Origin: Anaerolineales bacterium
GTDB lineage: Bacteria > Chloroflexota > Anaerolineae > Anaerolineales > UBA11579
DNA length: 38,943 bases
Direction of reading: 5' to 3'
Assembly: GCA_016935415.1 (NCBI GenBank)
Contig: JAFGRA010000420.1
Location: 1 to 38,943, forward strand
Part shown: one piece after another, positions 1-7,301 of the stretch
Layout: the number at the start of each line of letters is the position of its first letter
Numbering within the stretch: the stretch's first letter is position 1
Translations under genes and position numbers: made by a program
The notes under the pieces: model-generated
Database searches by the model: none
Told to the model about the DNA's origin: nothing
Seen by the model: the letters and a program-made list of their open reading frames with translations, nothing else

Positions 1-390
1 CATGGTCACATAGGCCATCACATCCAGCGGATTGGTGAGCACCACGTAACGCGCATCGGGGGAATATTTCAAGGTCTGTTCAGTAGCTTCGCTGACTATT
101 TTGGTGTTGATATTCAACAAGTCATCGCGGCTCATACCCGGCTTGCGGGCAACACCGGCTGTGATCACCACCACATCTGAACCTTCGGTGGCCTGGTAAT
201 CGTTAGAGCCACTCACGCACACGTCCACACCAATCACCGGCAGGGCCTCCACCAGATCCAATGCCTTTCCTTGCGGCATGCCTTCGACGACATCAATCAT
301 CACAATGTCGGCGATATCCATCTGGGCCAGCCAGTGGGCAGAAGTGGCACCGGTCATCCCAGCGCCAATAATTGAAACTTTGTTCGGCAT
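1..390 (-). CDS. mdh: Malate dehydrogenase, N-terminal part (cut by window edge)
   Basis: Only the first 130 codons are present. The frame starts at an ATG preceded by AGGAG seven bases upstream. It begins with the Rossmann NAD-binding stretch ([18 protein letters not shown]), continues with the acidic residue after beta-2 ([16 protein letters not shown]), and includes the substrate-binding arginine loop ([12 protein letters not shown]) and [10 protein letters not shown]. These features belong to the LDH-like malate dehydrogenase subgroup and closely resemble the Chloroflexus-type enzyme as I remember it. The family oxidises malate to oxaloacetate with NAD in the cytosolic TCA cycle. The catalytic histidine and C-terminal domain lie outside the window, so lactate dehydrogenase specificity is excluded only by the arginine-loop pattern. 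Confidence 0.95.
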   Translation of the reverse strand, partial: MPNKVSIIGAGMTGATSAHWLAQMDIADIVMIDVVEGMPQGKALDLVEALPVIGVDVCVSGSNDYQATEGSDVVVITAGVARKPGMSRDDLLNINTKIVSEATEQTLKYSPDARYVVLTNPLDVMAYVTM

Positions 391-482
391 TTCTATACTC
401 CTAGTCTGATAGTTTCGTACAGCACAGTAGTTTTCGCACCATCAAAAAACTTTCTCTACTCTTGCCTGATTTGTCCAATATG

Positions 483-511
483 ATTATACGATATTAATAG
501 AACGAGTGCCG
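483..511 (-). promoter_or_regulatory. Possible mdh promoter
   Basis: On the minus strand a perfect TATAAT lies about 95 bases upstream of the mdh start codon. No good -35 hexamer is visible at 16-18 bases, so the assignment rests on the -10 box and the position between the trxB terminator and mdh. Confidence 0.35.
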
Positions 512-540
512 CAGCTTGGAAAAACTTCCTTAACTGCGAC

Positions 541-576
541 AAAAAAGCTCTCTTCTGGATATCCAGAAGAGAGCTT
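541..576 (-). terminator. Rho-independent terminator of trxB
   Basis: Positions 545-576 form a perfect 32-base palindrome. On the minus strand it starts 11 bases after the trxB stop and is followed directly by a run of T (541-546). This is a textbook intrinsic terminator that separates trxB from mdh. Confidence 0.9.
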
Positions 577-587
577 AAAATATTATG

Positions 588-1568
588 CTAACTATTTTCC
601 TCAAGAAAATGAGTGGCTTGAATGGCGGCTGCCGCGCCCATTCCTGCTGAGGTAATCACCTGACGGAAATGCGGATCAGCGATTTCGCCCGCCGCATACA
701 CACCCGGTACGCTGGTTTCCATGTGCATATTGGTCTTGATGTATCCAGCGTCATCCATTTCGAGCTTTCCTTTGAACATGCCCGAATTGGGGAGATGGCC
801 GATAAAAATGAAGACGCCGTCGGTATCGAACTTGGTTTTTTCGCCGGTCTTCGTGTTTTTCAATTCGACGTGTTCGACTACGCCGCTGCCATTCTCGGCC
901 GCAATCTCATTAACAACCGTATCCCAGACAAAATCCATCTTGGGATTTTCAAAAGCCCGGTTCTGTAAGATCGCCCCCGCCCGCAATTCATCGCGGCGGT
1001 GTACGACGGTAACTTTGGTGGCAAAGCGGGTCAGGAAGAGGCCTTCTTCCAGAGCGCTGTCACCACCACCCACTACAACAACCTCTTTATCTTTGAAGAA
1101 GAAGCCGTCACAGGTTCCACAGTAGGAGACGCCCTTGCCAGTATATTCGACTTCACCAGGTACTTCAAGATGGCGCGGCGTGGCCCCGGTAGCGATAATG
1201 ACCGCTGCGGCTTTGTAAACAGCGCCGCCCGCCGTCTTTACCGTAAACGGACGCTCCGAGAAATCGACTTCCGTTGCCAGGTCCATGACCATCCGCGCCC
1301 CAAAGCGCTCGGCTTGCTGCTTGAACAATTCGCCCAATTCCGGGCCGGATAAACCTTCCGGGAAGCCCGGGTAATTCTCGATAATGTGGGTCAATGCAGC
1401 CTGCCCACCCAATTCCATACCGGTCAGGACGACCGGCTGCAACTCGGCGCGCGCGGCGTATAAGGCAGCCGAAAGTCCGGCCGGGCCACCCCCGATGATC
1501 AAAACGGGTACATCCTGGGGTTCACTTGACCCTCCGCTGCCTGACATACTACTCAAATTCAATTCCAT
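588..1568 (-). CDS. trxB: Thioredoxin reductase (NADPH)
   Basis: This encodes a 326-residue flavoenzyme that transfers electrons from NADPH through FAD to thioredoxin in the cytosol. Visible motifs are the FAD dinucleotide fold [16 protein letters not shown] (about 26-41), the redox centre CGTCDG (Cys150/Cys153), the NADPH fold [12 protein letters not shown] followed by HRRDELRA (about 165-197), and the C-terminal FAD motif [10 protein letters not shown]. The usual motif is CATCDG; the Ala-to-Gly change leaves both cysteines in place. I chose the ATG at 1568 because GAGGA sits seven to eight bases upstream; the frame remains open to 1613 without a better ribosome site. It stands alone, with its own terminator downstream. 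Confidence 0.96.
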   Translation of the reverse strand: MELNLSSMSGSGGSSEPQDVPVLIIGGGPAGLSAALYAARAELQPVVLTGMELGGQAALTHIIENYPGFPEGLSGPELGELFKQQAERFGARMVMDLATEVDFSERPFTVKTAGGAVYKAAAVIIATGATPRHLEVPGEVEYTGKGVSYCGTCDGFFFKDKEVVVVGGGDSALEEGLFLTRFATKVTVVHRRDELRAGAILQNRAFENPKMDFVWDTVVNEIAAENGSGVVEHVELKNTKTGEKTKFDTDGVFIFIGHLPNSGMFKGKLEMDDAGYIKTNMHMETSVPGVYAAGEIADPHFRQVITSAGMGAAAAIQATHFLEENS

Positions 1569-1727
1569 TGTTTTCCTCGTTAGATAAGTTTTGTGCTTTG
1601 TATAATAGCTCACAAATACTGACGTGGTTAGGCTATTGAATTTTACCCGATCATGAAAAGTTTATAAAACGCATACATTGCTTTATAAGCTTCCAGCAGT
1701 CAGCGATCAGCTTTCATTTGTAATGTT

Positions 1728-1767
1728 AAAACAAACTGGCCGCTGGTATTCTGCACCAACGGCCAGT
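1728..1767 (-). terminator. Intrinsic terminator after the M29 aminopeptidase gene
   Basis: ACTGGCCG (1735-1742) pairs with CGGCCAGT (1760-1767), and an inner TGGT/ACCA extends the stem. On the minus strand the hairpin is followed by TTTGTTTT. It lies 24 bases past the stop of the aminopeptidase gene and probably closes the transcript that may start at 7111. Confidence 0.85.
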
Positions 1768-1790
1768 GTAAATTTTCCTCAATCAGGGGA

Positions 1791-2891
1791 TCAGACAACG
1801 ATCTTCCCGTCTTTGTAGAACAGGTCACCGTCGATGGTCACTTCGCTGTCAGCCATGTCGCAAAGCATATCCCAATGGATGGCCGATTTGTTCTTGCCGC
1901 CCACTTCGGGGAAACCACCACCTACGGCGAGGTGGATCGTGCCGCCGATCTTCTCATCGAAAAGCATGTTCTTGGTGAACTTCTGGATGTTGTAGTTGGT
2001 ACCAATGCCCCATTCACCCAGGTAGCGCGAACCTTCGTCAGAGTCGAGCATGGTGCTCAGGAATTCCTGGCCCTTGCCCGCTTTTTCCTTGACGATCTTG
2101 CCATTCTCGAACCACAATTCAATATCCTCTACCTCGCGCCCGCCGAAAATAGCCGGATAGCCAAAACGCACCCAGCCATTAACCGAATCTTCAATTGGAG
2201 AAGTATAGATTTCACCATCCGGGAAGTTCAACTTACCGCTGGCCTCCTGGAATTTGCGCCCGTCGAGCGAGAGGGTCAAATCAATGTTCGCACCTTTGAG
2301 CACCGCGGATTTACGCCCGTCCAGCCAGGCGATCACCCCACGCTGGCGTTGGCCTTCTTCCCGCCAGGCCTGCACCGGGTCATCCAGGTCCAACAAACCC
2401 GCTCCATATACGAAATTCTCGTATTCGGTCAGGCTCATGTCGGCTTCCTGGGCGGAGGCATTAGTGGGATAGACCGTCATCGCCCATTTGAGTTCACGCG
2501 TCGCCATACGCTGCATGAAGGTTTCAATGACTTCTTTATTCGCCTGCTGCGAACGCCGCATTTTCTGGGGATCGACGCCGGATAAGGCGCGCGTATTCGT
2601 CTGGGCTTCAATGTTGAGCAAGGCGTCGAATTTCTCGTAATAATACCGACTGATCGGCGACACGTAATCAAGCTGGGCGTTGCTGGCGTTCTTGTAGTAA
2701 ACCTCATTTGAACCGCTGATGCTGATCCGGGAATGCACGTGGGCACCGGCCAGGACAGCCTGTTCATATACGGCTAAACTCAATTCATCTGCCGCCGCGC
2801 TGGTCGAGATCACAAAAGTTTCTCCTGGTTTCAATTCCAGGGAATATTTGACAAGCACTTCGGCTAATTTTTTTACGCGCGGGTCGGGCAT
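1791..2891 (-). CDS. M29-family metallo-aminopeptidase
   Basis: The 366-residue protein matches the thermophilic aminopeptidase family M29 (AmpS/AmpT/PepS-like), cytosolic dimers with two metal ions that remove N-terminal amino acids. Family signatures are the N-terminal KLAEVLVKYSLELKPGE, FPDGEIYTSP with a metal-ligand glutamate, and HLAVGGGFPEVGG followed by SAIHWDML with the histidine and aspartate ligands. The residue seven after the first histidine is Phe (codon TTC), where characterised members have a catalytic Tyr. The ATG is preceded by AAGGAG at good spacing. The gene lies 33 bases after the last gene of the LiaX-like operon, so co-transcription is possible, but no functional link is evident. 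Confidence 0.92.
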   Translation of the reverse strand: MPDPRVKKLAEVLVKYSLELKPGETFVISTSAAADELSLAVYEQAVLAGAHVHSRISISGSNEVYYKNASNAQLDYVSPISRYYYEKFDALLNIEAQTNTRALSGVDPQKMRRSQQANKEVIETFMQRMATRELKWAMTVYPTNASAQEADMSLTEYENFVYGAGLLDLDDPVQAWREEGQRQRGVIAWLDGRKSAVLKGANIDLTLSLDGRKFQEASGKLNFPDGEIYTSPIEDSVNGWVRFGYPAIFGGREVEDIELWFENGKIVKEKAGKGQEFLSTMLDSDEGSRYLGEWGIGTNYNIQKFTKNMLFDEKIGGTIHLAVGGGFPEVGGKNKSAIHWDMLCDMADSEVTIDGDLFYKDGKIVV

Positions 2892-2924
2892 GAAGTTCTC
2901 CTTATCTTGAGGGTGATTGGTCGT

Positions 2925-3836
2925 TTATAACTGTGCCAGCCCTTCGTCGACGGATTTTTCACCATTTTCGAGTTGCTTGAGCAAGTCGATGCGGTTCGGG
3001 CGCGGCACTACCTTCAAATACGGTTCCACGGCGTGCTGGTTTTCCGGCGTAACCAACTGGCAATTACCCGATACAGTCTTCATGATAACCTCCGCGCCAC
3101 CTCCACCAATCTCCACATTCCAGTGCCGCTTGGAGGTATGCAAGGACGTGGCCGGGAGTGCGGTCAAGAAACGCCCGCTGACGGATTTGCCACTGACCGA
3201 ACAGCGAGTTCCAGCCGGTACACGCAGCGTTATTTTACCTGACACGGTGGTGAGCACATACGGCCCAGCACCAATCGGCGTGCCCGCCTCAATATTTCCA
3301 CTGACATTCTTCACTGCCAACTCGGGAAAATCGCCGTCCGGCAACTGGATCACACCGGATACATTGTCGATATCGACCGGCCCGGAGATGCGTTCACCCA
3401 GGATGCGACCGCTGACGGATTTCAAGTAAACGTCACCACTCAAGTCCCGAGCAGTCAAGGAACCACTGACGGTCTTTAGCTTGAAGTTCCCCTCCAGAGA
3501 TTGCACATCCAGCGAACTGCTGACACATTTCGCATTGATCGACACACTGCGGGGCGTCTCGATCACAAAATGCACCTTGCAGGGCTTGGCGAAAAGCAGT
3601 GGAACCAGATAGGGTTTATCGTAGCGCGCTTCGGCAATCACGCCGCCGTCATCAGCCTGCGAAATATTGACCAGAGTCAGTTCGGGGGCACCGCTCAAAT
3701 TATCCCGAACAGCATGGACTTTGATCTTGTCATCCTCCCCCGGCTTGATCTCAACACTGCCGCGCACGTTATGCACGGTCAGCCTTGCAGGCGCATCGAC
3801 AACAAATACCTGCTCGAAAACTTCTTGCTCTGACAT
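2925..3836 (-). CDS. DUF4097 beta-repeat protein with C-terminal SHOCT-like module
   Basis: About 303 residues. Most of the protein is a DUF4097 right-handed beta repeat, visible as recurring VSG/LSG turns (for example LKTVSGSLTARDLSGDVYL), with no signal peptide or membrane segment. The last 24 residues (NRIDLLKQLENGEKSVDEGL) are a degenerate copy of the short helical module found in the upstream genes. DUF4097 proteins such as LiaX and YvlB take part in envelope-stress responses in Firmicutes; the role here is inferred. Two ATGs are two codons apart. The second, at 3836, is preferred because AAAGGA lies about seven bases before it but only one base from the first. Last gene of the module operon. 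Confidence 0.85.
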   Translation of the reverse strand: MSEQEVFEQVFVVDAPARLTVHNVRGSVEIKPGEDDKIKVHAVRDNLSGAPELTLVNISQADDGGVIAEARYDKPYLVPLLFAKPCKVHFVIETPRSVSINAKCVSSSLDVQSLEGNFKLKTVSGSLTARDLSGDVYLKSVSGRILGERISGPVDIDNVSGVIQLPDGDFPELAVKNVSGNIEAGTPIGAGPYVLTTVSGKITLRVPAGTRCSVSGKSVSGRFLTALPATSLHTSKRHWNVEIGGGGAEVIMKTVSGNCQLVTPENQHAVEPYLKVVPRPNRIDLLKQLENGEKSVDEGLAQL

Positions 3837-3847
3837 AGCCATATCCT

Positions 3848-4216
3848 TTATTCAATAAAGATTTCAACGTGCTCGCCGTCTTCTTCGTCAATCACATCCA
3901 CGATCTTGCCGGTCACACCGGCCGAGATCGCGTCGGAGAGGTCTTCAATGCCCATCTCCGGGACGAAGTTCGAGGCGATATTCATCCCCGCACCCACCAA
4001 ACCCAACGGCAGGTTTACGCTGACCTTGGTCTTACCGGTCACCATATCCGTGACGCGCACGCGCATATAGCGCGCTTCCGTCTGGCGGCTGATCGGACGC
4101 TGGCGGCGGCCACCTTCGGTGAGTGCGGCCAGCAGTTTGGCACCATCCTCGGCAGTGATTTTCCCATCCTGGATCATCTGGAGGATTTTCAATCTTTCTT
4201 CACTGGTTGCCATCAT
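3848..4216 (-). CDS. Small LiaX/YvlB-type protein (N-terminal SHOCT-like module)
   Basis: 122 residues. Residues 4-35 form the helical hairpin module (ERLKILQMIQDGKITAEDGA) known from the N-termini of YvlB and LiaX. The remaining roughly 80 residues form a domain shared with the gene just upstream: a RVRV strand, a hydrophobic VSVNLPLGL segment and the terminal DGEHVEIFIE, against DGEHVEVFIG in the paralogue. It lacks that paralogue's two membrane helices, so it looks like a soluble version. An AGGAG lies seven bases before the first of two adjacent ATGs. The 132-base gap upstream contains an inverted repeat, so expression may differ from the first genes of the operon. Confidence 0.85.
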   Translation of the reverse strand: MMATSEERLKILQMIQDGKITAEDGAKLLAALTEGGRRQRPISRQTEARYMRVRVTDMVTGKTKVSVNLPLGLVGAGMNIASNFVPEMGIEDLSDAISAGVTGKIVDVIDEEDGEHVEIFIE

Positions 4217-4239
4217 TGTTATGCTCCTTGTATCTAGGT

Positions 4240-4289
4240 AACTGACCGTCTGTTTTTAGAATACTTCCAAAGGTCATGAACGGTCAGTT
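4240..4289 (-). repeat. Inverted repeat in the 132-base gap inside the operon
   Basis: AACTGACCGT at 4240-4249 and its exact reverse complement ACGGTCAGTT at 4280-4289 are separated by 30 bases. The repeat ends 24 bases before the ATG of the 122-residue gene. It could be an operator for a dimeric regulator or a leader hairpin. The loop is long and no T-run follows it, so it is not a standard terminator. Confidence 0.55.
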
Positions 4290-4348
4290 CCTCACTAAAT
4301 TACGTAATAATACCTGCGGTTTTTTCATCTTATAGCAAACGTTTTTTA

Positions 4349-5110
4349 TCATCCAATAAATACTTCAACGTGCTCGCCGTCATCATCGTCGTCGACCTCG
4401 ATGTAGATCGGCTGTTTACTGGCGGCATACAGATCGATGGCGGTGATAATTTCATCCACACTGGTATTGTCCAGGCCGGAGATATTGCCACCAAATGTCC
4501 GCAAGGCCCAGGCAGAAAAGCGCAGCGGGATCGGAAAACTAACGGCCACATTTTCAGGGCCGTCGCCGGATTGTTTGACGCGCACGTGCAGCCAGGGAGC
4601 CGTACGCGAAGCCCAGGCCAGGGCGATCACCGTAATTCCAAGGATCAGTGGCAGCCAGGAAAAATAGAACCAGAAGCCAAAGTTATTTTTCTGCAAGAGG
4701 CTGTTCATCCACAGACCGGACAAGACGGTGATTCCCACGCCGATCCACAACGGGATCATCCACCATTGCTGCCATTTCTCGATTTTCTCCGGTTCAGCAG
4801 CGGTAAATCGATCCGGGCCAGGCCCTGAAATCACTTCAACCTTAGCAGATTCCGCGGTTGGGTCGGCGGTGCCGTCCTCCGCCGGGGCTGCCGCCTGTGC
4901 GGCTTCACCATTTTGCAGCAGATCGGCACCTTCTTCGGGACTGATTTCACCGGCGTCGATCATTTCCAGGATGTTCATCGGAGTCAGTGCTTCTTCTTCG
5001 GGGGCAACTGCTGCTTCAGCTTCTACTTCCATGAGCAGTTTGGCACCTTCTTCCGGGGTGATCTCGCCGTTCTCAATTCTTTCCAGGATACGTAAACGTT
5101 CGTTCGTCAT
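4349..5110 (-). CDS. Membrane protein with two tandem SHOCT-like modules
   Basis: 253 residues. Two copies of the helical module lie at about 2-30 (ERLRILERIENGEITPEEGA) and 43-69 (NILEMIDAGEISPEEGADLL). An Ala/Glu-rich linker follows, then two membrane helices (about 138-157 and 167-187). The C-terminal domain, ending DDDDDGEHVEVFIG, is paralogous to that of the 122-residue protein. The modules probably face the cytoplasm. It is the only member of the operon with obvious membrane helices, so it is the natural membrane anchor if the modules bind one another. It lies 24 bases downstream of the 454-residue DUF4097 gene. Function is unknown; an envelope-stress role is inferred from YvlB/LiaX. 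Confidence 0.85.
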   Translation of the reverse strand: MTNERLRILERIENGEITPEEGAKLLMEVEAEAAVAPEEEALTPMNILEMIDAGEISPEEGADLLQNGEAAQAAAPAEDGTADPTAESAKVEVISGPGPDRFTAAEPEKIEKWQQWWMIPLWIGVGITVLSGLWMNSLLQKNNFGFWFYFSWLPLILGITVIALAWASRTAPWLHVRVKQSGDGPENVAVSFPIPLRFSAWALRTFGGNISGLDNTSVDEIITAIDLYAASKQPIYIEVDDDDDGEHVEVFIG

Positions 5111-5134
5111 TGTCGGTACTCCATAATCCTACAC

Positions 5135-6499
5135 TTACTCCAAAGGCTCTTCACTGTCCATTGGCGGCTCAGGCGGTTCGGGTGCCATAGGCGGTTCTGG
5201 CGGTTCCGGTGGCTGCGGAAAATCTTCCGGGGGGCGGCCCTCAAGGGCCGCCAGCAAAGATTCAGCCTCATCAATAGAAATCTTCTTATCTTGCACCATT
5301 TGCAAGACCATCTGGCGTTCGGCATCCGTAACCGGATCGCTCTTGGGTTTCATTTTGTCGGTATCGAATGAGAACGAGAAATTACGCCCCTTCCCCTTTG
5401 TATGCCGCCGCGCCCGCTGGGCAGCCAAACGAGCCTGATGCTCGGCGCGCCGTTTGGTCGCTTCGATCTTGCGTTCGATTTGGCGCTGCACGTCGTAGAC
5501 ACGGCGTTCGGCATTGCGGGCGGCGGCCTCGGTACTGAATGTTGTAGTATTAAAATGTTCGGTCAATTCGTTGAGCTGCTCGTTCAGGGCTTCCATTTGT
5601 TCTTCTAATTGTTCGGAAACCTGTACGCTGATCTCTTCGGCCAGGTTGGCAATATCTTCGCCGAAATCAAAATCGAAGTCGAAGTCATCATCTTCGGCCT
5701 TGTCCATTGCCTTGAAACGAATGTCACCGCTCGCCTGTAAACTCAATCGGGCATCCGCGTTACCCAACGCAAACTCAAAACTACCGCCCTGGACGATCTT
5801 ACTCATTTCCGGGGTTTGGATATCGATATTCCCACGCGCCTGGAATTCGGCTTGAAGGTCGCTGGCCGCCGACACCCGGCAGTCAATATTGCCTTTGGCT
5901 TCCATCTCATAGGTCGCGCCCGGCTCCGGCTCGATGCGCAGTTCAATATTACCGCGCGCCACAGCCCTGGCACTGTCGGCCACTTGGCGGGCTTTCAAAT
6001 TACCCTTGACTTCCTCCACGCTGAACTGGCCTTCGACATCCCGCACAGTCAGGTTGCCATTCACCCGGCTGATTGCCAGGTCTTCCTCAACCTGAGTGAT
6101 GGATGCGTTGCCGTTCACTTGCCCAATTTCAACCCCGCCTTCGACCTGTTTGGCGTTCAAATTACCGCGCACGGTCCCCACGGTGAAATGGCCGATGTTC
6201 TTTACGACCAAATTGCCGGTGACTTCGGTAAAGCTTACCTCACCTTCCACAGACTTGACGGTCGCATCGCTGCTCACTTTGCCAACGCTCAAATTGCTGC
6301 CGGTCGGGATGCGCATCAGCAAGCCCGACTTGCTGGAAATCTCAAAACTGTCACCCTCGGCCTGGGCAACAACCGCATCGTCAGCGTCGGCATCGATGCG
6401 GATCTCAGTTTGATCCCAGCCCCGAACGCGCAGCGGGCCACTCGACTGCTTCACAACGATTTCAGGGGTATACGAAGTTTGATATTGTAAGCGTTCCAT
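5135..6499 (-). CDS. Large DUF4097 protein with coiled coil and C-terminal module
   Basis: 454 residues. Residues 80-265 are DUF4097-type beta repeats with short phased units such as GNLVVKNIGHFTVGTVRGNL. An acidic alternating stretch follows (DDDFDFDFDFGED, about 270-282), then a long helical, probably coiled-coil region that becomes strongly basic (about 285-371). A SHOCT-like module lies at 392-421 (RQMVLQMVQDKKISIDEAES), and the tail is made of PPEP repeats (422-454). There is no signal peptide or membrane helix. Its ATG shares one base with the stop of the DUF2089 gene (TAATG), indicating translational coupling. The domain order is the reverse of YvlB/LiaX, where the module is N-terminal. 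Exact function is unknown. Confidence 0.87.
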   Translation of the reverse strand: MERLQYQTSYTPEIVVKQSSGPLRVRGWDQTEIRIDADADDAVVAQAEGDSFEISSKSGLLMRIPTGSNLSVGKVSSDATVKSVEGEVSFTEVTGNLVVKNIGHFTVGTVRGNLNAKQVEGGVEIGQVNGNASITQVEEDLAISRVNGNLTVRDVEGQFSVEEVKGNLKARQVADSARAVARGNIELRIEPEPGATYEMEAKGNIDCRVSAASDLQAEFQARGNIDIQTPEMSKIVQGGSFEFALGNADARLSLQASGDIRFKAMDKAEDDDFDFDFDFGEDIANLAEEISVQVSEQLEEQMEALNEQLNELTEHFNTTTFSTEAAARNAERRVYDVQRQIERKIEATKRRAEHQARLAAQRARRHTKGKGRNFSFSFDTDKMKPKSDPVTDAERQMVLQMVQDKKISIDEAESLLAALEGRPPEDFPQPPEPPEPPMAPEPPEPPMDSEEPLE

Positions 6500-6888
6500 T
6501 ATTCTTTTACCTCACTATCTTGCAAAAGGCGCATCGCTTCTTCGGAATCGATCTTGCCCTCATTCAGGTCACTCAGGATTTGACTGCGCTCTTCTTCCGT
6601 CAAGCCACGCGCATCCTCCTCACCGGGTTCGTAACCCAACGTGCGGATGAGTTCGTGCAGCCGGTTGCGGATCGTCGGGTAAGACAGTCCAAGTTCCGCT
6701 TCCATGCGTGTGATCTTGCCCTCATTGCGAATGAAAATCTCAGCGAACGCCAACTGCTCGGGAGAGAGTTGGGCGAACGGGCTGGCGATGAAGCGCCCCT
6801 GAATAAGGGTATCGCAGTCCCGGCATTGCAGATGGGTAACCAGCAGTTCCCCACCACAAATCGGGCACTCACTAAAAACCGGATGCAT
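6499..6888 (-). CDS. DUF2089 zinc-ribbon/HTH protein, likely regulator
   Basis: 129 residues. The N-terminus has a four-cysteine zinc ribbon (CPICGG at 8-13 and CRDC at 22-25). A helix-turn-helix-like middle follows (about 54-84, MEAELGLSYPTIRNRLHEL), and the C-terminus has another SHOCT-like module (ERSQILSDLNEGKIDSEEAM). This order matches the DUF2089 family, whose members are predicted DNA-binding proteins often found beside DUF4097 genes. It is the most plausible transcription regulator of this operon, perhaps acting on the promoter at 7111-7138. AAGGAGC lies upstream inside the end of the preceding small gene, three bases of spacer separate the two genes, and its stop overlaps the next start. 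Confidence 0.9.
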   Translation of the reverse strand: MHPVFSECPICGGELLVTHLQCRDCDTLIQGRFIASPFAQLSPEQLAFAEIFIRNEGKITRMEAELGLSYPTIRNRLHELIRTLGYEPGEEDARGLTEEERSQILSDLNEGKIDSEEAMRLLQDSEVKE

Positions 6889-6891
6889 AGC

Positions 6892-7083
6892 TTAGTTTGC
6901 TCCTTCTTGCAAATTAGCATTCTCCGTTTTGCTACTACCGGAAAACGGATTGGCCATTTTCTTAAAAATGGTCTGAAGCTGTCGCGGAACCAGCGATTGA
7001 GCCGTAAAGCTGGAACCTTTTTCTGGCGATTGCTTTTCGAGCTTCGGTTTTTGATCCTCGGGGCCAAAAATTCTAAAGTCCAC
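6892..7083 (-). CDS. Small 63-residue protein, GTG start, first gene of the operon
   Basis: I do not recognise this protein. It begins with MDFRIFGPEDQKPKLEK and is hydrophilic, rich in Lys, Gln, Ser and Asn, with no membrane helix or cysteine. Reasons to consider it real are an AAGGA eight bases before a GTG start, a near-consensus promoter 28 bases upstream, and a stop only three bases before the DUF2089 start. It lacks the helical module shared by the other five proteins. It could instead be a leader peptide that couples translation to the regulator gene. Confidence 0.6.
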   Translation of the reverse strand: MDFRIFGPEDQKPKLEKQSPEKGSSFTAQSLVPRQLQTIFKKMANPFSGSSKTENANLQEGAN

Positions 7084-7110
7084 TTCAGATATCCTTAACT
7101 CTGGTTTATT

Positions 7111-7138
7111 ATTATAGACAAAAAGTTCAATATGTCAA
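7111..7138 (-). promoter_or_regulatory. Strong sigma-70-type promoter of the module operon
   Basis: On the minus strand a perfect TTGACA (7133-7138) and a perfect TATAAT (7111-7116) are separated by 16 bases. The predicted start of transcription falls about 20 bases before the GTG of the small first gene. It is the best promoter match in the window. Confidence 0.85.
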
Positions 7139-7222
7139 GCAATATCTTTAGAAAAACACATATTATTATTCATTTTATTGAAGTTTATGTGGAGAAATAG
7201 AAAAACAGGCCTATTTCTATTC

Positions 7223-7255
7223 AAAAAAGCCGCGAATTTGTAAATTCGCGGCTTT
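7223..7255 (-). terminator. Intrinsic terminator of the 9944-7302 transcript
   Basis: A 14-base perfect stem (7226-7239 with 7242-7255) is followed on the minus strand by TTTTTT. It closes the transcript of the DMT transporter, YgfZ and orphan genes and shields the operon promoter at 7111. The 163 bases from 7139 to 7301 hold no gene; besides this hairpin they contain only a small AT-rich inverted repeat (GAAATAG/CTATTTC at 7194-7217). Confidence 0.9.
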
Positions 7256-7301
7256 CGTAATCCGAACTATGCACTTCTTATTAAAACAAGAAAGGTTGTG
7301 G

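Noticed and set aside
5816-6490. Long plus-strand frame opposite the 454-residue DUF4097 gene
   Set aside because: The minus-strand gene has clear beta repeats and coupling to its neighbour; the plus frame has no recognisable domain.
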